Shown: positions 44,512 through 52,200 of the stretch, one piece after another
How the letters are laid out: each line of letters opens with the position of its first letter
Numbering within the stretch: position 1 is the stretch's first letter
Assembly (NCBI GenBank): GCA_964473525.1
Contig: CAYYPK010000039.1
Coordinates: forward strand, 1 to 61,791
From: GCA-2687025 sp964473525
GTDB lineage: Bacteria; Poribacteria; WGA-4E; GCA-2687025
Length of the DNA: 61,791 nucleotides
Direction: 5' to 3'
Position numbers and translations under genes: made by a program
The notes under the pieces: model-generated
The model's database searches: none
The model's input: only the letters and a program-made list of their open reading frames with translations
What the model was told of the DNA's origin: nothing

Positions 44512-45297
44512 ATGCGGCCTCTATCCCGGATCGTGTTGTCTTCGGTGGCAGTGGCCGCCGCCATAGTGGGCGTGGCGCCACTCGCCTCCGGCGCGACGGA
44601 CGAGTTTGTCGGCGCCAGGTTGGGGGCACAGTGGACCGTGCGCTCGACAGGCGACGCGATGTTCGTCATCGAGGACGGGTGGCTACGGGCAGATGTACCC
44701 GGCGCACATTGGCTTACATGGATTGACCTTCCGGGCGGAGAGCCGGCGCTCGCGCCCGTGTTCCTCGTGGCGCCGCCTCCTGACGCGGCGACCGTCTCGT
44801 TCGACACGCGGTTGCGGTTCGAGTCGGGAGCCCAGACGCCGAACGGCTCCGCCGCCGGACTGGCGCTCGTACGACGCGATCTGGGCGCCGCCGTGCTATT
44901 GCAGGCGAACCGCGAGGCCAACCAGCTGAGGTTCGAGTGGTGGTGGGAGGAAGGCCTCGTGGGCGGTAGCGGGCCGCGCGCGTTCGGTAGCAGCGAGGAC
45001 ATACGGCTGAGGTTCGAGCATCTGGGGAGCCACTTCGCTGTGTCGCGCAAGGCTCGCGAGCGGGACGAGTGGCAAGACGTCACCGCCCAGATGTCGGACA
45101 CCCTATCCAACATCGCCCATCAGTTCCCACCTGGCGAGTTTCTCGTCGGTCTGTTCGTCACGAGCGGCCTCGCTCCTGACGACGATGTGGAGGTCGCATT
45201 CGACTACTTCAGTTCCCCAGAGATCACAGCCCTCGACGCCCAGTCCGTGGGCAAGGCCGCGACTACGTGGGGAGCGCTGAAGCTGCGCGTGCGCTGA
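44512..45297 (+). CDS. Secreted beta-sandwich protein, paralogue 1 of 3
   Basis: 261 residues: signal peptide (MRPLSRIVLSSVAVAAAIVG...ASG), then a concanavalin/DUF1349-like beta-sandwich: DEFVGARLGAQWTVRSTGDA, EDGWLRADVPGAHWL, DIRLRFEHLGSHFAVSRK and VEVAFDYFSSPEIT. It is the most diverged of three tandem paralogues (44512, 45319, 46131) sharing WxVxSTGDAxxxxExGWLxxDVPGxHWL and the FDYFxSPE block. It ends in DAQSVGKAATTWGALKLRVR, a copy of the recurrent C-terminal tail. Likely a surface-located carbohydrate binder; no catalytic residues identifiable. Confidence 0.82.
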   Translation: MRPLSRIVLSSVAVAAAIVGVAPLASGATDEFVGARLGAQWTVRSTGDAMFVIEDGWLRADVPGAHWLTWIDLPGGEPALAPVFLVAPPPDAATVSFDTRLRFESGAQTPNGSAAGLALVRRDLGAAVLLQANREANQLRFEWWWEEGLVGGSGPRAFGSSEDIRLRFEHLGSHFAVSRKARERDEWQDVTAQMSDTLSNIAHQFPPGEFLVGLFVTSGLAPDDDVEVAFDYFSSPEITALDAQSVGKAATTWGALKLRVR

Positions 45298-45318
45298 CAT
45301 GCACTAGGGAGAGGCGCT

Positions 45319-46110
45319 GTGCGACCAGCCTACACGCCGCGGAAGACACGAACAGTCGCGGTAGCATCTGTACTTGCCCTCCTGCTGGCGTCCGCAGCCT
45401 TTGGTGGCAGGGACCACTTCGACGGGCGCGAACTCGGGCGCGATTGGGTGGTCCATTCCACCGGAGACGCGGAATACTCCGTGGAGGACGGGTGGCTGCA
45501 CGTCGACGTCCCTGGGCAGCACTGGCTGTGGCCAGGGGGTGGCGACGAAAGCATGAAAGGCCCGATGTTCCTCGTGGAGCCGCCTGCAAGCGCAACGTTG
45601 AGCTTCGAAACGCATCTCCGCGTCGTCGATGTCCAGGACGTCCCGCTGGGAGCCGGGCCAGGGCTCGTTATCGTCCGCCACGATCTACTGACGCTCAACC
45701 TGCTCGAGGCGTCCATGGGCTTCACGCCTCCGCGGGTTCTCGGCACGTGGTGGGATGTCGACGGGGATGGTGGCGGCGAGAGTGGGCCCATCTTCGCAGA
45801 CCCCGTCGAAGAACTGTGGCTACGCTTCGAGCATCGCGGCGACACGTTTGGGTTTGCCATGAAGGAGCGCGTGGAGGACGACTGGGAGAACATCACCGAA
45901 CACTTCCGCGGCTCGTTCCCGCACAGGGACTTCCGATTCGAGCCCGGCTCCTACAAGATCGGCCTCTTCGTTGAAGGTGGCTTGGAGCCGCAGGACGATG
46001 TGCAGGTGGCGTTCGACTACTTCGCATCTCCAGAGGTGAAGACCCTCGGCGTGGAAGCGGCCGGCAAGACGGCCGTCGCGTGGGCGATGGTGAAGCAAGC
46101 CGCGCGGTAG
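45319..46110 (+). CDS. Secreted beta-sandwich protein, paralogue 2 of 3
   Basis: 263 residues from GTG 45319 (ribosome site GGGAGAGGCGCT). Signal peptide (TVAVASVLALLLASAAFGG), then the same fold as the neighbours: GRELGRDWVVHSTGDAEYSV, GQHWLWPGGGDESMKGPMFL, LWLRFEHRGDTFGFAMKERV, SYKIGLFVEGGLEPQDDVQV, AFDYFASPEVKT. It ends GVEAAGKTAVAWAMVKQAAR, the tail motif. Closest to paralogue 3 (long stretches nearly identical), indicating a recent duplication. The conserved leader (xGGGAGA-GCGCT-start) is shared with paralogue 3. Confidence 0.85.
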   Translation: MRPAYTPRKTRTVAVASVLALLLASAAFGGRDHFDGRELGRDWVVHSTGDAEYSVEDGWLHVDVPGQHWLWPGGGDESMKGPMFLVEPPASATLSFETHLRVVDVQDVPLGAGPGLVIVRHDLLTLNLLEASMGFTPPRVLGTWWDVDGDGGGESGPIFADPVEELWLRFEHRGDTFGFAMKERVEDDWENITEHFRGSFPHRDFRFEPGSYKIGLFVEGGLEPQDDVQVAFDYFASPEVKTLGVEAAGKTAVAWAMVKQAAR

Positions 46111-46130
46111 ACAACGAAGGGAGATGCGCT

Positions 46131-46919
46131 ATGCGCACCCGTACCAACCGATGCTGGTCGCGGTTCGTGGTAGCGTCCGCTACGCTGACGCTGCTGCTGG
46201 CGATGGCGGCGTTCGCCGGCACGGACGATTTCTTCGGTCGGGAACTGGGCCGCAGTTGGGTGGTCCATTCCACGGGCGACGCCGAATACTCGCTAGAGGG
46301 AGGGTGGCTACACGTCGACGTGCCGGGTCAGCACTGGCTGAACCCGCTTGTTGACATGGACAACATGGACGGCCCCATGTTCCTCGTGGAGCCGCCGGCG
46401 AATGCCACCGTCAGCTTCGAGACGCGTCTGCGCTTCGCCGATGTCCAAGACGTGCCACGGGGAGCCGGGGCAGGCCTTGTCATCGCCCGCCACAATCTAC
46501 TGACGCTGAACCTCCTCGAGGCCGCTGTGGGAGGGCGATTCCCGCGCATCAGCGGCACATGGTGGGACGTTGACAGAGGCGGAGGCGGCAGTGGGCGATT
46601 CCTCGAAGGCCCGGTCGAGGATCTGTGGCTGCGTTTCGAGCACCGAGGCGACACCTTCGCCTTCAGCATGAAGCAGCGCGAGGAGGACGACTGGGAGGAC
46701 ATTACCGAGCACTTCGGCGGCTCGTTCCCTCACATGGACTTCCGCTTCGAACCCGGCTCCTACAAGATCGGTCTGTTCGTCACGGGCGGCCTGGAGCCTC
46801 GCGATAGGCTTGAGGTCGCATTCGACTACTTCCGATCTCCCGAGATGCCGACGCTCGGCGTCGAGGCCGTGGGGAAGGCTGCGGTCGCGTGGGCAGACTT
46901 GCGGCAGCTAGCGCGATAG
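46131..46919 (+). CDS. Secreted beta-sandwich protein, paralogue 3 of 3
   Basis: 262 residues: signal peptide (RFVVASATLTLLLAMAAFAG), then TDDFFGRELGRSWVVHSTGD, LHVDVPGQHWLNPLVDMDNM, DLWLRFEHRGDTFAFSMKQR, SYKIGLFVTGGLEPRDRLEV, AFDYFRSPEMPT. It ends GVEAVGKAAVAWADLRQLAR. Both this and paralogue 2 have a Gly-rich loop (DGDGGGES / RGGGGSG) near the middle, a likely calcium or ligand loop. It is convergent with the methyltransferase gene: stops at 46919 and 46928. Confidence 0.85.
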   Translation: MRTRTNRCWSRFVVASATLTLLLAMAAFAGTDDFFGRELGRSWVVHSTGDAEYSLEGGWLHVDVPGQHWLNPLVDMDNMDGPMFLVEPPANATVSFETRLRFADVQDVPRGAGAGLVIARHNLLTLNLLEAAVGGRFPRISGTWWDVDRGGGGSGRFLEGPVEDLWLRFEHRGDTFAFSMKQREEDDWEDITEHFGGSFPHMDFRFEPGSYKIGLFVTGGLEPRDRLEVAFDYFRSPEMPTLGVEAVGKAAVAWADLRQLAR

Positions 46920-46927
46920 CCGCGCCG

Positions 46928-47763
46928 TCACGGCTTCGACGCGACGCCGAACATGGCCCCGGTACCCATGGCAAGCACCCCGTGTTCCGCAAGCAGCGCG
47001 CTCGCTTGGGAGCAGTACGCATATTGCAGAGCCGCCACGTCGGCGGCAGCGAACTCGTGCGCCCGCATGCGGAAGGGGCTGTGCCGCACGACCTCCCACT
47101 CCCACGCCTCCTCCGGCGAGTCGAACGCCGAGGCGTATGAGTACGACCATAGCTTGATGTCGCGGAGCCCCGCGCCACGCATATCGGCTTGCAGGGCCGC
47201 CGCTGGATCTGGCACGACCATTGGCGCGTTCCCCGCGCGGTCGTCCGCTGGCGGCGGCAGCTTCTCCCGCAGAAGGCCCAGGAACAGGCCGTCCACAGAA
47301 GAGGCCGCTGGCGGCTCCTCGCTCGGAGCTGGCCGCCTCCTCCATGGCACATGGCAACGTGGCCTCCCGGGCGCAGGACGCGCGCCATCTCGCGCAACGC
47401 CCCGAGGCGGTCAGGGAAGTGCGGGTAGCGCGCTGTTACGATGTCGAAGGAGCTGTCCGCGAAGTCTAGCGACATGGCGTCCATCACTATGTACTCGATG
47501 CGGCTCGGCCCTCTGGCCCGCGCGACTCGGAGTTGTCCTGGGGACAGGTCGATGCCAACCACCCGCCCATCTGGTCCGACGGCTTGCGCGGCGCGGCGTG
47601 TCGCGATGCCGGTCCCGCAGGCAATGTCGAGGCAATCCATGCCGGGCCGCATGTCCGTCATCTCGACGAAGCATTCCGTTAGCGGCCGGCCGGTGCGTTC
47701 GGTGTAGCGGTCGAATGTCTCCGCCACGTCGTCATAGCGGTCTGGATCGAGATGCTCTGCCAC
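46928..47763 (-). pseudogene. SAM-dependent class I methyltransferase with a frameshift
   Basis: From ATG 47763 (MAEHLDPDRYDDVAETFDRY) the product is a class I methyltransferase of the UbiE-like type: MDCLDIACGTGIATRRAAQA (motif I), RVVGIDLSPGQLRVA, FDIVTARYPHFPD and REMARVLRPGGHVAMCHG. At about 47330 the frame turns into low-quality sequence, while the -1 frame from there reads PAPSEEPPAASSVDGLFLGL, and on to AMGTGAMFGVASKP* at 46928. One extra base in the GGCGG stretch would give a single protein of about 278 residues. Either an assembly indel or a real inactivation; the intact reading on both sides favours the former. Substrate unknown. Confidence 0.75.
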
Positions 47764-47781
47764 GCGGTTCCTCGCGTTTGG

Positions 47782-48147
47782 CTACGACGGCTTTGAGACG
47801 ATCAGGCGGTAGTACGCCGTCTGCCCGTGGTCGCCGGAGAGTGTGAGGCTGTCGCCCGGGTTCAGCGTCCACGCCGCTGGTTCCTCGCAGCCGGTCTTGG
47901 TCAGCGCCTTCTCGTCTGGCTGTCCCTTCCGGGCCGTGACGGTGAACTCGTGCTCGTCCGAGGCGATGAGGAACAGGATGACGTTGCGCGTGTAGTCCGT
48001 GTTGTTCGTGCAGATCACACGGTCAGCGCCCTCCGACGGGCCGCCCGTGGCGCCGTCGATCATGAGGTGTTCGCCCAGATCCCGCATGGACCCACGCCGG
48101 AACGGCGGGTCAGCTCGCTCCAGCATCTCGATCGTGTCGTGGCTCAT
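47782..48147 (-). CDS. Small hypothetical protein
   Basis: 121 residues from ATG 48147 (MSHDTIEMLERADPPFRRGS), with GGGAGAG at good spacing. Residues about 45-120 read as a beta-rich domain (VICTNNTDYTRNVILFLIAS, AAWTLNPGDSLTLSGDHG, QTAYYRLIVSKPS), resembling a small single beta-barrel of the kind used for extracellular or spore-type proteins. No signal peptide. Family not recognised. It lies 18 bases upstream of the methyltransferase on the same strand. Confidence 0.65.
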   Translation of the reverse strand: MSHDTIEMLERADPPFRRGSMRDLGEHLMIDGATGGPSEGADRVICTNNTDYTRNVILFLIASDEHEFTVTARKGQPDEKALTKTGCEEPAAWTLNPGDSLTLSGDHGQTAYYRLIVSKPS

Positions 48148-48611
48148 CGGCTCTCCCATCCGTTGCGCGCCAGCGCCAGGCGATCCTGCGCCACCGCCCT
48201 CCAGCATGACCGGATGCCGATTCTACCGCCGGTCGGTCGACGCAAGCCACCGCCGCGATTGAGCATGCCCCGCCCCCGTCGCCCGTTCCCGACGGCACAC
48301 GCGCCGCCCCGGGGCTACCTACACAGCCAGATGCGGGCTATCACTTGGCGCAACGAACCCCTGTTCAGCGCCGCCAACGCCGACTGGTTGCGGGCGCGTC
48401 TGCGCCGCCGTCGGCACCGCTAGCTAACTTATACAAGGGATGACTTGTCCCCGCCGCCACACACGTCGGAGCCGCACGCGGGCAGCGCTGGTCGCCACTG
48501 ACCGGCCGCGCGCTCCATACTCGTTGTGGCCGCATATACAGTCACGTAGACTTGCTTCCGACGCGCTCGCCCTGCTCGCCCAGTTGGACGCGTCGGATAG
48601 GGAGACCTGCC
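48148..48611. other. Intergenic region between divergent genes
   Basis: No gene with convincing composition on either strand. A TATACA hexamer occurs in the patch at 48422-48437 and again near 48535, but no paired -35 is clear. The region must hold the promoters of both the hypothetical gene (minus) and the propeller lipoprotein (plus). Confidence 0.4.
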
Positions 48612-49844
48612 ATGAAGATCATGTCCGTACCGCTAGTTTCGCTGTGCCTGCTGTCGCTTGTACTTGTGGGCTGTGGGGGTTCGTCGGACCCCGCGATGAA
48701 GGCGGATCTCGCCCGCCTTGAGGATGAAACGCAACGTGCCGCCGCCATTGAGGATCTCGTCGCGGCGGGTGGCGCGTCTGGACCGACCCTCGTAGCGGCT
48801 CTGTCGAACCCAGACACGCGGAAGGCCGCGTCGGCGGCCCTGATACGTATCGGCCCGGCGGTCGGCCCAGTCGTCCTGAAGGCGCGGAACAGCAAAGATG
48901 TCCACGTCAAGATCGCGGCCACGGTCGTGCTCGACGCCATCCAGAAGCAGGACACGGCGGCCGCGGCCGAAGCCAAGCGGTCGACAGGCCTCTCCTGGGC
49001 GTCGCTGAACGGGCCGTTCGGGAATTCCGTGCTGTGCCTGAACGAGGACTCCGACGGGTGCTTGCTCGCCGGCATGGCGAACGCGGGTGTGAGGCGGTCC
49101 GAGGACGCCGGGGCCACATGGCTGACGGCGGCGGGCAACCTGGCCGAGTACACCGTGTGGGACATAGGCAGCCTCGACGGAGGGCTCTACGCCGCCACGA
49201 ACGGCCACGGGATCTACAAGTCCACGGACTGCGGGGCGACGTGGGAGTATTCGGGCGAAGGTCTCGACAACAGGTACGTGTATGCCGTGCAGCCCGTTGG
49301 CGCCGTCGTGTACGCGGCCACGAAGGCGGGCGTGTACCAGTCCGTCACGGGTGGGCGCAGTTGGTCGCTGCTGAGCGACGGCATGGGCGAGACCGAGGTC
49401 CGCAGCCTCGGGTCCGCGAGTGGAGCAGTGTATGCCGGCACGGCGTCCGGCGACATCTACCGGTTGCCGCCGGGCCGCACGGCGTGGGCCGCCGCTGGCG
49501 AGGGGCTAGCCGAGGCGCCGATTCTGTGCGTCACGCCTCTCGGCAGTTGGGTGTACGCGGGCAGCGAGGACGGCAACGTGTTCCGGTCTACCGACAGTGG
49601 AGCCACGTGGACCACGCTCTCCGAGGGCCTCAATGGACAGGCGGTGACGTCACTCGTCGAGATCGGATCCGCGATGTTCGCCGGCACGGCGGGCGACGGA
49701 GTGTGCCGTCTATCCGCCGAGGACACGTGGAGTCCCGTCGTCGACGGGCTGATGAACACGACCGTGACCTCCATGCTCGTGTCGAATGACAACATCCTGT
49801 CTGGCACCGATGGTGGCGGCGTGTTCGTGGCCGCCGCCCGCTAG
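48612..49844 (+). CDS. Lipoprotein with Ycf48/BNR-type beta-propeller
   Basis: 410 residues. A lipobox signal peptide (LCLLSLVLVGCGG) implies anchoring to the membrane. Residues 20-120 are HEAT-like helices (LEDETQRAAAIEDLVAAGGA, IRIGPAVGPVVLKA). The rest is a repeated sialidase/Ycf48-type propeller with Asp-box-like turns: RRSEDAGATWLTAAGN, YKSTDCGATWEYSGEG, YQSVTGGRSWSLLSDG and FRSTDSGATWTTLSEG. Six repeats are visible, of which at least four have S/T-x-D-x-G-x-T-W. No sialidase active-site residues can be assigned. ATG 48612 has GGAG upstream. Likely an extracytoplasmic binding or scaffold protein. Confidence 0.82.
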   Translation: MKIMSVPLVSLCLLSLVLVGCGGSSDPAMKADLARLEDETQRAAAIEDLVAAGGASGPTLVAALSNPDTRKAASAALIRIGPAVGPVVLKARNSKDVHVKIAATVVLDAIQKQDTAAAAEAKRSTGLSWASLNGPFGNSVLCLNEDSDGCLLAGMANAGVRRSEDAGATWLTAAGNLAEYTVWDIGSLDGGLYAATNGHGIYKSTDCGATWEYSGEGLDNRYVYAVQPVGAVVYAATKAGVYQSVTGGRSWSLLSDGMGETEVRSLGSASGAVYAGTASGDIYRLPPGRTAWAAAGEGLAEAPILCVTPLGSWVYAGSEDGNVFRSTDSGATWTTLSEGLNGQAVTSLVEIGSAMFAGTAGDGVCRLSAEDTWSPVVDGLMNTTVTSMLVSNDNILSGTDGGGVFVAAAR

Positions 49845-49859
49845 CCTACGATGCTGCAG

Positions 49860-49883
49860 ACGCCGCGCGAAGGAGCGCGGCGT
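49860..49883 (+). terminator. Intrinsic-type terminator hairpin
   Basis: ACGCCGCGC, loop GAAGGA, GCGCGGCGT: a perfect 9-bp stem beginning 15 bases after the propeller gene's stop and followed by TT. The T tract is short, but stem strength and position fit a terminator. Confidence 0.6.
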
Positions 49884-49937
49884 TTGCATGTACGCCGGCC
49901 GTAGGCGGCGCGTCCCAACGCACGCGGAGCGTGAGCA

Positions 49938-50735
49938 ATGCCGCAGGGAATCGGACTCGATCCGGTTGTTGAGAAGCACGGCGACGGCACGCGCAGCCTG
50001 GCGCGTATCACCCCGCATGCGATCCCTGACGCCGTGTGTGACCTGTGGTGCTACGAGGACAAGTTCGGCGTCGGCGAGCCCGGCCGGCTCGCAGATGGTG
50101 GGCTGCAATTTGCGCACAAGCACGCGCGACTGGACGGCGTCGAGCTCACGACCGTTCTGACGCCTGGCTCCGACAGCGTGGCGATACGCCTTACTGTGAC
50201 TGGCCCGAACCTCGAGTCCGTGCAGGCGGTGCGACGCGTGAACGCGTGCTGGCAGTTCCGCGGATCGAACAGCTTCGGGAACCGAGGCCACTATGTGCGC
50301 GACTTCGTGGGCCGTTGCTTCGTGCACACCGACGCCGGCATCACACGGCTGACAGCCACGCGCAGACACCCCGACACGCGTCGCCCGGCTGACGATCCGC
50401 GCAACTCTCCGCCGTGGGTACAGCGGTACGTACCGGCGTGGGGCGACCACCCGGGACAGCCAGCCGCAAGCTGGGGGAACAGCGACGACCGCCCTACGCG
50501 CAGCCTCGTCGGCGTAGTGTCGCGAGACGGCCGGCATCTGGCGGCATGGGCGTGCGGGAGATGCGTCGGCATCGGCCAGGGCTGGCACGACTGCCTGCAC
50601 CTGCTGCCCGACATGTCGCGCGATGTCGACGCCACGACGCGCCGCATCGAGACGACCTCCCGCATGTATTTCCTCCCTAACGACACGGACGCCCTGCTCG
50701 CTAGATACCAACAGGATTTCGGTGAGGAGTCGTGA
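49938..50735 (+). CDS. Hypothetical protein with a decayed partial duplicate downstream
   Basis: 265 residues from ATG 49938 (GGAGCGTGAGC upstream). It reads as a beta-rich protein: HAIPDAVCDLWCYEDKFGVG, GVELTTVLTPGSDSVAIRLT, VQAVRRVNACWQFRGSNSFG, VGRCFVHTDAGITRLTATRR, TSRMYFLPNDTDALLARYQQ. No signal peptide or membrane segment. Family not recognised; the rhythm suggests a beta-sandwich of the carbohydrate-associated kind. A degenerate second copy of residues about 75-118 lies directly after the stop (50745-50881), so the locus once held a tandem repeat. Confidence 0.6.
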   Translation: MPQGIGLDPVVEKHGDGTRSLARITPHAIPDAVCDLWCYEDKFGVGEPGRLADGGLQFAHKHARLDGVELTTVLTPGSDSVAIRLTVTGPNLESVQAVRRVNACWQFRGSNSFGNRGHYVRDFVGRCFVHTDAGITRLTATRRHPDTRRPADDPRNSPPWVQRYVPAWGDHPGQPAASWGNSDDRPTRSLVGVVSRDGRHLAAWACGRCVGIGQGWHDCLHLLPDMSRDVDATTRRIETTSRMYFLPNDTDALLARYQQDFGEES

Positions 50736-50744
50736 CGCGCAGGC

Positions 50745-50881
50745 GCAGGCTCCGACAGCGTGGCGGTACGCCTCGCTGCGACTGGCCCGACCTCGAGTCC
50801 GTACAGGCGGCGCGACACGTGAATGCGTGCTGGCAGTTCCGCGGCTTGAATAGCGTTGGGAACCGAATTCACTATGGGTGA
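50745..50881 (+). pseudogene. Decayed duplicate fragment of the gene at 49938
   Basis: Nucleotides 50745-50881 align with about 50160-50300 of the preceding gene over their whole length. Both begin GGCTCCGACAGCGTGGCG, and both contain CCTCGAGTCCGT, GCGTGCTGGCAGTTCCGCGG and a GGGAACCGA block. One base is missing in the CCGAACCTC stretch, so the copy is out of frame internally, and it ends at TGA 50879-50881. It is a remnant of a tandem duplication. Confidence 0.8.
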
Positions 50882-50923
50882 GTCTATCCCAACAACCTGA
50901 GCCCTCCTGTCGACAGCGTTCCT

Positions 50924-51100
50924 GGCTACACAGGACACATGCGCCGCATCGCTGAGGAGAATCTAGACGCAAGCCACGAGACGAGGCATCCCGCGCGGCG
51001 CTGGGTCGTCGAGCGCACCCTCGCGTAGCCAGCGAAGTTCCGGGCCGTTGGAATATGTCGCGATGTAAAGCCAGAGAACCATGCGGGTCTCGTGTAGTTC
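50924..51100 (+). mobile_element. Decayed IS5-type transposase 3' remnant
   Basis: The frame from 50924 reads GYTGHMRRIAEENLDASHET and continues RHPARRWVVERTLA to a TAG at 51026-51028. GY.xH.RR..EE followed by RHPARRWVVERT is the C-terminal signature of IS5-family DDE transposases. In intact members this continues with W-L-xx-F/C-R; here the TAG sits where a Trp codon would be, and the frame after it reads PAKFRAVGICRDVKPENHA, still resembling the family. No inverted repeats or upstream catalytic region remain, so it is a fossil. Confidence 0.75.
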
Positions 51101-51188
51101 GCCTACGTGCCCGCATGGACCCGGATTCTGGCGCCGACTCAGGAGCCAGGGAGCCGGCTGAGATGGACTCCAAGTGAGGACGACTTGC

Positions 51189-51713
51189 GTGAGTATCGGA
51201 CCTCCGGCGGTGGACATCCGCCTACTATCCAACGTTCCGCACGTAGCTCCAAGTCTCAAAGCCTGGCTCTTGCGGGAGTGGCACTCGTGGTACGGGCCTG
51301 ACGGGCCTGGAGACATAGACGCCGCGTATCCTGTCTGCACGAGCGGGAACAGATTTCCGGTGGCTCTGGTCGCCATGGACGACACAGCGACAGCGGTCGG
51401 CACTGTCTGCATAAGGGAGGGATCATCCCGACACCCGCAGTTGGATCCCTGGGTGGGAGGGCTGTTGGTGGCGCGCGATAAGCGGCGACAGGGAATAGGG
51501 ACCGCGCTTGTGAAGGGAGCCGAAGACGAGGCGCGCAGGCTCGGAGTCAGGCGACTCTATATCGAGACGGACACCGCGGCGTCGATCGTCGTCCGTCGCG
51601 GATGGGTCGTTGTTGCTTCGAGCGAATCGGCTGAGGGCCTCGCCGCCGTGTATGCCCTCGACTTGGGAGGTCAGGATGATCCGTTCGCGCGAGGGGATCG
51701 CGATGCGAGTTGA
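51189..51713 (+). CDS. GNAT-family N-acetyltransferase
   Basis: About 174 residues. The core carries the acetyl-CoA-binding motif PWVGGLLVARDKRRQGIGTALVKGAEDEA (read in two pieces, with Q/RxxGxG as RRQGIG), then RLGVRRLYIETDTA and a last strand RRGWVVVASSES. These are classic GNAT features. Substrate unknown. Three in-frame GTG codons (51174, 51189, 51210) could start it; I chose 51189, which has AGGAC at fair spacing. The gene lies between debris on both sides. Confidence 0.85.
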   Translation: MSIGPPAVDIRLLSNVPHVAPSLKAWLLREWHSWYGPDGPGDIDAAYPVCTSGNRFPVALVAMDDTATAVGTVCIREGSSRHPQLDPWVGGLLVARDKRRQGIGTALVKGAEDEARRLGVRRLYIETDTAASIVVRRGWVVVASSESAEGLAAVYALDLGGQDDPFARGDRDAS

Positions 51714-51928
51714 GTCGGGCTCGCCCCCATAGCTCCATGCGCGCGCAACCCTTGAAATGCCATCGGCGCCGTCGTAGTCATCCCGCTTGGGGAGCGAGCG
51801 TCAGATCAGTCGCATAGTATCCGCACCTTTCACCAGAAGGCCCACGATCCTGAGGAAGTGTTGGTCGAGGTTTTCCCACAGGCCGGGGAGCACGCTCTCT
51901 TAGGAGTGATCCGTCTGACAGCGCGTGA

Positions 51929-52189
51929 TGCGCAAGGCAGAGACCTCCCGCTAGCGCCCACGCCTCGCGTAACCGTGGGAGTGGCTCGAAGTCCGTCCAG
52001 GGCGTCAGGAGCGCGTCCAGGGTCGCCGCCTTCGTCAGCCGGTCGGACTACCTCTGCGACATGGAGGAATACAACGGCGACGACGACCATCTCAGGCATA
52101 CCGACAACCTCGCGTACCAGTTCATGGCGGACCTGCTTGCCTACGCCGCGAGGCAGAAGGCGGGTGGCGGCGCGCCCGCGGCGCTGTAG
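51929..52189 (+). pseudogene. Unidentified 3' gene fragment
   Basis: The frame open from the TGA at 51926-51928 is protein-like only in its second half, where from about 52022 it reads VAAFVSRSDYLCDMEEYNGD, then DDHLRHTDNLAYQFMADLLA and YAARQKAGGGAPAAL before TAG 52187-52189. No upstream start with a ribosome site fits, and the first half looks non-coding. It appears to be the tail of a larger gene whose body is gone. It is convergent with the propeller/caspase-like gene ending at 52201. The rest of the 51714-52200 interval shows nothing I can name. Confidence 0.5.
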
Positions 52190-52200
52190 AGCTGCCAGCT

